Of a stretch of 8,264 nucleotides of DNA, positions 1-4,912 are shown piece after piece. The position numbers and the translations under genes were made by a program. The notes beneath the pieces are model-generated. The model saw only the letters and a list, made by a program, of their open reading frames with translations. It was not told where the DNA came from and made no database searches. Source of the DNA: Candidatus Zipacnadia bacterium (GTDB lineage: Bacteria; Armatimonadota; Zipacnadia; Zipacnadales; Zipacnadaceae); assembly GCA_029821455.1 (NCBI GenBank), contig JALGTI010000130.1:1-8264 (forward strand), read 5' to 3'. How positions within the stretch are numbered: position 1 is the first letter of the stretch; every line of letters begins with the position of its first letter.

Positions 1-129
1 GCCCGAGGCACCGGCCCCAGCAATCGCCACATCCAGTTTGGTGCTTTCGAGAAAACTTTCGGCAAAACTGCTCACGATCAGGTGGGTCACCACGGCTTCG
101 TCAATCTTGTTCGGTTGTTCTGTGGACAT
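1..129 (-). CDS. thi4: Thi4-family thiamine thiazole synthase, N-terminal part (runs off the left edge)
   Basis: Only the first 43 codons are in the window, read on the minus strand from ATG at 129-127. The peptide begins MSTEQPNKIDEAVVTHLIVS and continues through SFAESFLE to DVAIAGAGASG. A short N-terminal helix followed by a Gly-rich dinucleotide-binding GxGxxG motif at about residue 38 is characteristic of Thi4, which makes the thiazole half of thiamine from NAD and glycine with a sulfur source. The TPP riboswitch directly upstream supports a thiamine role independently. The catalytic position that separates suicidal (Cys) from sulfide-using (usually His) Thi4 enzymes lies outside the window. 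A Shine-Dalgarno GGAGG lies 11 nt before the ATG. The gene is divergent from all the others here. Confidence 0.85.
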   Translation of the reverse strand, partial: MSTEQPNKIDEAVVTHLIVSSFAESFLESTKLDVAIAGAGASG

Positions 130-157
130 AAAAAAGCAGACCTCCTATCAGGTCTGC
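130..157 (-). terminator. Intrinsic terminator of the TPP riboswitch, also covering the thi4 Shine-Dalgarno
   Basis: On the minus strand a perfect 8-bp stem, GCAGACCT paired with AGGTCTGC (150-157 with 136-143), has a 6-nt loop. It is followed by six T (135-130) that run straight into the thi4 ATG. The Shine-Dalgarno GGAGG (145-141) sits in the loop and 3' arm, so the same hairpin could both stop transcription and hide the ribosome site. The stem and T-run are seen directly; the dual role is inferred. Confidence 0.8.
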
Positions 158-226
158 CAGCGTACGCCGAGGCACGTAGGCCCCGGAGAAGGATGTTCTT
201 TTGAGGAACACTTCCCTACGCCGGCA
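155..226 (-). promoter_or_regulatory. Possible antiterminator pairing and auxiliary hairpin of the riboswitch
   Basis: On the minus strand, TGCCGGCGTA in the 3' part of the aptamer (226-217) is complementary over 10 bp, with one G-U pair, to TACGCTGGCA (164-155). The latter contains the first three bases of the terminator 5' arm. Pairing would break both the aptamer and the base of the terminator, as expected for a ligand-free antiterminated state. Between them, 186-180 (CCGGGGC) pairs with 173-167 (GCCTCGG) as a 7-bp hairpin with one G-U. In both helices the G-U would be an A-C mismatch on the plus strand, which supports a minus-strand RNA. This is inferred from pairing only. Confidence 0.55.
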
Positions 227-296
227 TTACCCGGATCAGGTTCGCGGGGTCAGCGGTCGAGCCACTATCTCAGCTACAGAAGCTCCCCCGGTTCCT
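204..296 (-). promoter_or_regulatory. TPP riboswitch aptamer (THI element)
   Basis: On the minus strand the conserved THI-box blocks occur in order. CTGAGA is at 273-268, the GAACCTGATC block at 243-234, and TAATGCCGGCGTAGGGAAG at 229-211. The closing P1 helix is AGGAAC (296-291) with GTTCCT (209-204), a perfect 6-bp pairing. This RNA binds thiamine pyrophosphate and normally lowers expression of thiamine genes. It sits 74 nt upstream of the thi4 start, with a terminator between them, so TPP excess is expected to stop thi4 transcription. Confidence 0.95.
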
Positions 297-297
297 G

Positions 298-317
298 TTG
301 GCGTCACACAACGCCAA
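298..317. repeat. Perfect inverted repeat upstream of the riboswitch (possible operator or leader hairpin)
   Basis: TTGGCGT, six bases, then ACGCCAA: a perfect 7-bp dyad of 20 bp total that starts two bases outside the aptamer P1 helix. The size fits a dimeric repressor operator. If transcribed on the minus strand it would form a 5' leader hairpin. No regulator gene is visible in the window. Confidence 0.45.
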
Positions 318-332
318 TACTCTGATTTGCTG

Positions 333-338
333 ATTATT
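333..338 (-). promoter_or_regulatory. Candidate -10 box for the thi4 leader
   Basis: The minus strand reads AATAAT, a 5/6 match to TATAAT, about 37 nt upstream of the aptamer 5' end. That is a sensible distance for the leader transcript. No convincing -35 box is seen at the matching distance (CAGGTG), so this is weak. Confidence 0.22.
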
Positions 339-491
339 CCCCACCGGCTGCGCCCCACCTGCCCGCCTGAACTTTGCATTGGCATTGGAACAATGTCTCT
401 GATGTGGTAAGCTTTGGGATTGCCAAGTGGTGAGCCGCTAACAGCGATAGACTATCACACAGTCAACTCATAAAGGCAAGGTACTCTTACT

Positions 492-764
492 ATGAACTGG
501 ACCCCCTTCATCTCGACATTCTTGCTGATACTGGTGGCCGAACTGGGCGACAAGACCCAACTTGCCGTGATTGCGCAGGCCGCGAAGTTCAAGGCGCCGT
601 GGATGGTACTATTGGGGGCCGGCCTGGCGATGACGCTGGTCAGCGCTATCGGGGTAGGAGTAGGGATGGTCTTCGCCGAAGTCCTGCCGCGAGATCTCCT
701 GCGATGGCTGGCAGGTCTGGCCTTTATAGTTATGGGCAGCTTGATGCTGGTCAAGATCATCTAA
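492..764 (+). CDS. Single-domain Gdt1/TMEM165 (UPF0016) family membrane protein, putative Mn/Ca transporter
   Basis: A 90-residue, very hydrophobic protein beginning MNWTPFISTFLLILVAELGD. The family signature E-x-G-D-(K/R)-T is seen as ELGDKT at residues 17-22. About three membrane segments are visible (roughly residues 5-28, 36-62 and 69-90). Eukaryotic Gdt1/TMEM165 and many bacterial relatives carry two copies of this unit. This protein has one, the common half-size bacterial form, and would have to dimerise or pair with a second half-size protein to build a pore. No second copy is adjacent. Known relatives move Mn2+ or Ca2+ (or protons in exchange), which makes manganese export the likeliest role. 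An AAGG at 478-481 precedes the ATG by 10 nt. The next gene begins within 20 nt, so co-transcription is likely. Confidence 0.85.
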   Translation: MNWTPFISTFLLILVAELGDKTQLAVIAQAAKFKAPWMVLLGAGLAMTLVSAIGVGVGMVFAEVLPRDLLRWLAGLAFIVMGSLMLVKII

Positions 765-783
765 GGGGAGGAGGGTGTCAAAC

Positions 784-2214
784 ATGGGACAAGCTGCAGA
801 ACCCGGCTGGGCGACGGCTGCTCTGGCCTGTCGTCAACAGATGGAGGCCTGGATTGATCGGGCTCTGGCGCGCCACGCTGCCGTGCCGTATATGGGCTCT
901 CATGACGAGGGGGAGTTCCTGGCCTCGTGGTTCACCCATCATCTGCTGACCGGCGATGAGCGCATCATCGCCTTCGCCCGCAGCCTCTGCGACGGTTTTG
1001 CCGAATGGGTGGCGAAGAATTACATGCACGGCTACCCTTCGCGCGCTGAGGCGCATCATGGCCCTGAGAACTACAACTACTTTCTGCTGCGGCTATGGCA
1101 GGTGGACCGCTATGGGCCTGCGGCAGAGCTACTGGTTGACGCCGCTCACCATGTGGGGAACTGGGCCCCAGGCGTTCCCGACTGGTTTGACTGGGAGAGC
1201 GGATGGTTTGTCAACTGGTGGACCGGGGCGAAGGAGGTTGGTGGCCCGGAGACGCGGTTCGAGGTGCCCGACCATGTCCGGCTCATCCAGTTGGCGCTAG
1301 CTGGCTATCACGTTACGGAAGAGGCCAAGTATCTCGACCTATCAGTGCGTTGGTCCAGACGCTGGGCACAAGCTATCCGTGATGCGCCACTTGGCCAGCC
1401 GCCTCTGGAACTCATCCCCCCGGGCGCTGAGCCCGATTCCGAACAGTTGAGCGTGGCGTCATCTCGTCACCATCTTACTCCCGACGATCCGCGTGTGGAG
1501 CCACACGTGGCGGCCGGGACCATTGACGCGCTGCTAGACCTGTGGCAGCTTACGGACGAGGCCCTTTTCCGCGATGCCGCCCGCAAGCTGTGCGAGGCGC
1601 TCATCCCTGAGCTGGGTGATGCGTATGCTGAGCCGCCCGGCGGCTACCTGATACAATACCGCGCTCGCACCGGCGACACCAGTCTCGATGAGCGAATCAT
1701 CGAGGCCCTCGAGCCGTTGCGAGAGCCGACACCCGGCAACCCCCTCATGGTTATCGAAAGCTCCGGCTCAGGCCCTGTCAGAGGCATCGGCGGGCGCTGG
1801 GATATGATCCGCTGGGGCTATCGGCAGCCAGATGGGAGCATCCTACCAGAGCAAGCGTTGTCCTGCGCGTCTATGGCGTTGGGTTATGCACTGACAGGTG
1901 ACGTGGAATGGGCACGCCGGGCGATGGAGCTTGCGGCCCTACGCATCAAGCTGGCTGCCAGGAGCCTGCGTGACGGTCGTGAGAGTGGGTGCTTGGGTGA
2001 CACTACTCACGCCGCTGCAGCGGGCAATGGTCGTTGCAGTGGATATGGCTGTATGACCACGGCATACTACCCCCTGGTGGCCGGAGCGGTCAGACGCTTC
2101 GGGCAGGAGGAGCTAGACCCCCGGCTGCCACAGACCCCACTGCCGCCACAAATGGCAACGCTCATCCGTCCAGCGCCATGCAACGAGGCACCCCGGCTAT
2201 ATCAGGGATCCTGA
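784..2214 (+). CDS. Cytoplasmic helical-hairpin ((alpha/alpha)-barrel, six-hairpin glycosidase-like) protein of unknown function
   Basis: A 476-residue protein with no signal peptide or membrane segment. At least five helical-hairpin units share a pattern of aromatic/Leu helix, short (T)GDE-type turn, then Ala-rich helix. They start near residues 41 (HDEGEFLASWFTHHLLTGDE), 95 (ENYNYFLLRLWQVDRYG), 164 (HVRLIQLALAGYHVTEE), 243 (AAGTIDALLDLWQLTDE) and in the C-terminal third (QALSCASMALGYALTGDVEW). This matches the toroid of six-hairpin glycosidases, unsaturated glucuronyl hydrolases and related lyases. An aromatic/acidic stretch DWFDWESGWFVNWW (about 133-146) could line a carbohydrate cleft. 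I cannot name a specific GH family or the catalytic acids. ATG 784 is preferred because GGAGGAGG (767-774) sits 9 nt upstream; the in-frame GTG at 775 abuts that Shine-Dalgarno and is too close to it. It probably shares an operon with its neighbours. Confidence 0.65.
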   Translation: MGQAAEPGWATAALACRQQMEAWIDRALARHAAVPYMGSHDEGEFLASWFTHHLLTGDERIIAFARSLCDGFAEWVAKNYMHGYPSRAEAHHGPENYNYFLLRLWQVDRYGPAAELLVDAAHHVGNWAPGVPDWFDWESGWFVNWWTGAKEVGGPETRFEVPDHVRLIQLALAGYHVTEEAKYLDLSVRWSRRWAQAIRDAPLGQPPLELIPPGAEPDSEQLSVASSRHHLTPDDPRVEPHVAAGTIDALLDLWQLTDEALFRDAARKLCEALIPELGDAYAEPPGGYLIQYRARTGDTSLDERIIEALEPLREPTPGNPLMVIESSGSGPVRGIGGRWDMIRWGYRQPDGSILPEQALSCASMALGYALTGDVEWARRAMELAALRIKLAARSLRDGRESGCLGDTTHAAAAGNGRCSGYGCMTTAYYPLVAGAVRRFGQEELDPRLPQTPLPPQMATLIRPAPCNEAPRLYQGS

Positions 2215-2225
2215 CCACACCGTAT

Positions 2226-2266
2226 CGGCCTGTTTGCCGTCCCTGAAAGGTCTAAGGCCGACGGCA
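2226..2266. repeat. Two mutually exclusive stems in the intergenic leader before the PIG-L gene
   Basis: TGCCGTC (2235-2241) pairs with GACGGCA (2260-2266). Alternatively CGGCCT (2226-2231) pairs with AGGCCG (2255-2260). The two share base 2260 and their arms interleave, so they cannot both form as simple hairpins. No T-run follows, so this is not an intrinsic terminator. It may be a leader structure, an mRNA-processing site, or chance in GC-rich DNA. Confidence 0.3.
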
Positions 2267-2329
2267 GGAGAAACTGTCCCTGTCGTATGGCGAACCCTAT
2301 TGAACTTCTAGGCCAAGAAGGTGAGGCAG

Positions 2330-3031
2330 ATGCGTGTTTTAGCAGTGGGAGCACATCCGGACGACATCGAGATTCTTTGCGCCGGCACTCTGGCCAAGTA
2401 CGCCCAGCGCGGTGACGAGGTCTTCATGTGCTGTGCCACTGACGGAGCAGCCGGGCATATGCTGATCCCGCCGGATGAACTCAAGGTCATTCGTGAGCAG
2501 GAGGCGTGCCGGTCTGCCGAGGTCATCGGCGCTCAGATTATGTTCCTGGAGGAGGACGACGAGTTTCTATTCCACGACCGGCCCACGCGCTTGAAGTTCA
2601 TTGACATGATCCGCTGGGCCGACCCACAGGTGATTATCACCCACACGCCGGATGACTATCACCCCGACCATCGTGCCTGTTCCGAACTGGTCTTCGGAGC
2701 CAGCTTCGTCTCTACCTTGCCCAATATCAAGACCGACCACGAGGCTCAAGAGGGCATCGCCGCGCTCTTCTATATGGACACGTTGGCTGGCGCGCGCTTT
2801 GAGCCGGACCTGTACGTGGATGTGACAGAAACTTACGAGACGAAGCGACAGATGCTCAACTGCCACGCAAGCCAGGTCAAATGGCTGAAGGACCACGATA
2901 ACATTGACATCCATGAGTTCATAGACGGCGTGGCGGCGATGCGCGGCTTGCAGTGCGGGGTAGAGCTGGCCGAGGGCTTCAAGGCGGCGTGGGTGTGGCC
3001 GCGGATCTCGCCTGAGCGCCTGTTGCCGTAG
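2330..3031 (+). CDS. PIG-L/LmbE-family zinc-dependent N-deacetylase
   Basis: 233 residues, the usual size for the family. The start gives MRVLAVGAHPDDIE, with the hallmark AHPDD at residues 8-12, and the second motif HPDHR is at 111-115. By analogy with MshB, His9, Asp12 and His114 should bind zinc and Asp11 should be the general base. Family members remove an acetyl group from N-acetylglucosamine-type substrates (GlcNAc-inositol in mycothiol, GlcNAc-malate in bacillithiol, GlcNAc-PI, chitobiose), leaving a free amine. The substrate here is unknown. ATG 2330 is preferred over the in-frame GTG at 2321 because AAGGTGAG precedes it at a workable distance and it gives the canonical N-terminus. 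It ends 11 nt before the first AsnB-like gene, so the two are almost certainly co-transcribed, and the free amine could be the acceptor for those enzymes (inference). Confidence 0.92.
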   Translation: MRVLAVGAHPDDIEILCAGTLAKYAQRGDEVFMCCATDGAAGHMLIPPDELKVIREQEACRSAEVIGAQIMFLEEDDEFLFHDRPTRLKFIDMIRWADPQVIITHTPDDYHPDHRACSELVFGASFVSTLPNIKTDHEAQEGIAALFYMDTLAGARFEPDLYVDVTETYETKRQMLNCHASQVKWLKDHDNIDIHEFIDGVAAMRGLQCGVELAEGFKAAWVWPRISPERLLP

Positions 3032-3042
3032 AGGAGCGAGCA

Positions 3043-4878
3043 TTGAGCAGCATTGCCGGCTATTCATTCCCCGGCCCGTCTCCCGAAGGTCTGCTAGACA
3101 GGATGCGGACTGTCATTGACCATGACGGAAGCATCTGCGCCAGTGAGGCTAGCCCACTGCAAGGCTGGGGCTTGTGCGCTGTCTCGCCCAAGCCGGTCGG
3201 TGAACTGGAACGCATAGCGGTGACAGAGGACCGGCAGGTAGCGGCGGTGATGGCTGGCTACTTATATGGCGGCGATGCTGAGGCCGAGAAGCAGCCCGGA
3301 CTCTATTGTCTGCGCCGGTATCTGGATGAGGGGACGCAGTTCATCAAGAAGCTAAACGGCTCCTTTGTCATCGCCATCATTGACAGGCGTAGCGACACGG
3401 TGGTACTGGCAGCCGACCCCCACAATTCGCGCCCGCTCTATTACTGGATCGGTAACGGCGTACTATTCAGCAGTTCGGTGCGCGCAATTCGACAACATCC
3501 ACGAGCGCTGAGCAAGCTCATCCCCGACCGGCTGCGCGAGTTCCTGATGGTGCGGATGCTCCTGCGGCCGGGCACTTACTATGAGGGTATCGAGCAGGTG
3601 GCGGGTGGTTGCATAGTCACCATCCGAAGCGGCCAGGCCCGCGAGGAGCGCTACTGGCCGCCAGGGCCGGTCCACCACGTCAAGGAGAGCCTAGACGATG
3701 CCGCTCACCGTACTGCCGAGGCGATGAGGCAGGCGACGGAGGTCACCTGCCCGGCGGGCAAGCGGACCCTCCTGATGCTCAGCGGCGGGATTGATTCCCG
3801 CTTCATAGCCTGCCTGTTGCCGAGGCCTACCTTGTGCACAACTCTACAGATGGAGGCGGCTCGGGAGGTGAAGCTGGCCCAGCAAGTGGCGGGCGCCTTG
3901 GGTCACTCTCACGTATTCGTCCAGGTGCCAGAGACCTATCCGCTCACCCACCTCGAGGAGGGCACTCGGATAGGGGAGGCCTACGATGGTTTTCAGCACG
4001 CTCACGGCGAACCAATCCGGCAGTTATGTGAGGAGCACAGAATCGAAGTCGCGGCAAGCGGTTGCAAGTTAGGTGTCTGGTTCCGAGAACCCCGAAGCAT
4101 GCTACGAAAGCTGCACGTGGGCCGCAGGAATGTAGCGCTGCCGTTGATACTCCCGGCGCACAAGACCGCCTTTGAAGATGCGCTGTGGGCGGAGCACGGG
4201 GCAGGATACCTGGACAAACTCGCGCCACTGTTCATCGGCACGACCGCCGACGAGCTTTGGGAATACTTGACGTACCAGGCCAGGGCATCTGAGCAGACTG
4301 TGGCGCCTTACACCGAGTACCTCTACGACCGAGTGACCCTTGCGCGGATGACTGAATCTTGCCTGCTGCGTTGTCATCTGAATGCGGCAAGTCTTGGCAG
4401 TTTCGCCCAGGAGGGCATCCCCGTATTCGACCGCAATCTGGGGCAGACGGCCCTCAGTATTCTTCCACAGTATCGTTTGAAAGGGCGGGCATTCAGACGC
4501 GCCTTAGCGATCGTCAATCCAGAAGTGGCGCGTATTCCCTGGTCAGCGACCGGCGCGCCGGCTGATGCCAATGACTGGTGGGCACTAGCTTACTATGTAG
4601 GCCGACAGAGCGTGCGGCGTATCTTCGATGCGCTTGGCTCCTCTGCCGGACCGGCGCCCATCGAGCCCTTTCCGCGGGCCGCTGCGGCGTTGCGCACAGA
4701 ATATGGTCGCGAGTTGCTGAGGAGCAGGGCAGCCGACTCACCACTCTATGATCTAGGCATATTGCGTCCGGCGGCGCTAACGCAGGCCATCGAGGATCAT
4801 ATTGACCGCAGGTTCCACTATGGCGTCTTTCTATATCTATGGCTGACGTTAGACGAGTGGCTGCGCAAGTACCACTAG
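3043..4878 (+). CDS. Asparagine-synthetase-like amide ligase homologue 1, glutaminase nucleophile missing
   Basis: 611 residues. The start is TTG at 3043, with GAGGAG (3031-3036) 6 nt upstream. The N-terminal half (about 1-205) aligns in layout with the class II glutaminase domain, including LNGSFVIAIID at 104-114. However, the N-terminus is MSSIAG rather than MCGIAG, so the catalytic Cys2 is Ser, and the glutamine-binding NGE motif region reads MAGYLY. The C-terminal half has the ATP-pyrophosphatase loop SGGIDS (247-252). It also has a recognisable late synthetase segment EGIPVFDRNLGQTALSILP (457-475), followed by ARIPWSATG (496-504). The region that should read G-x-G-A-D-E-L-F is degenerate: SGCKLGVWF at 339-347. 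A family C-terminus with IEDHI and a Trp/Leu-rich end is shared with the next gene. It may be an ATP-dependent amide former of the beta-lactam-synthetase type, or a partner subunit of homologue 2. True asparagine synthesis is unlikely. Confidence 0.85.
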   Translation: MSSIAGYSFPGPSPEGLLDRMRTVIDHDGSICASEASPLQGWGLCAVSPKPVGELERIAVTEDRQVAAVMAGYLYGGDAEAEKQPGLYCLRRYLDEGTQFIKKLNGSFVIAIIDRRSDTVVLAADPHNSRPLYYWIGNGVLFSSSVRAIRQHPRALSKLIPDRLREFLMVRMLLRPGTYYEGIEQVAGGCIVTIRSGQAREERYWPPGPVHHVKESLDDAAHRTAEAMRQATEVTCPAGKRTLLMLSGGIDSRFIACLLPRPTLCTTLQMEAAREVKLAQQVAGALGHSHVFVQVPETYPLTHLEEGTRIGEAYDGFQHAHGEPIRQLCEEHRIEVAASGCKLGVWFREPRSMLRKLHVGRRNVALPLILPAHKTAFEDALWAEHGAGYLDKLAPLFIGTTADELWEYLTYQARASEQTVAPYTEYLYDRVTLARMTESCLLRCHLNAASLGSFAQEGIPVFDRNLGQTALSILPQYRLKGRAFRRALAIVNPEVARIPWSATGAPADANDWWALAYYVGRQSVRRIFDALGSSAGPAPIEPFPRAAAALRTEYGRELLRSRAADSPLYDLGILRPAALTQAIEDHIDRRFHYGVFLYLWLTLDEWLRKYH

Positions 4879-4912
4879 CCAGGTCAATCAGTATAGGGAG
4901 TAAAGCTACGCA

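Noticed and set aside
38..410. Plus-strand open frames across the thi4 start and riboswitch (for example 38-325 and 201-410).
   Set aside because: They run antisense to a clear Thi4 N-terminus and a canonical TPP aptamer, and resemble no protein I recognise.
379..413. Possible promoter for the Gdt1 gene (TTGGAA, 17 bp, TAAGCT).
   Set aside because: The -10 matches the consensus at only three of six positions, so it is too weak to annotate.
435..460. Short dyad GATAG-A-CTATC before the Gdt1 gene.
   Set aside because: Five-base arms with a one-base centre are too short to separate from chance.
2215..2329. Intrinsic terminator between the helical-hairpin protein and the PIG-L gene.
   Set aside because: Stems exist but no T-run follows on either strand in the right place.
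3463..4744. Several minus-strand and shifted frames of 60-95 codons inside the AsnB-like genes.
   Set aside because: They overlap two proteins with clear full-length homology and are typical spurious frames of GC-rich coding DNA.
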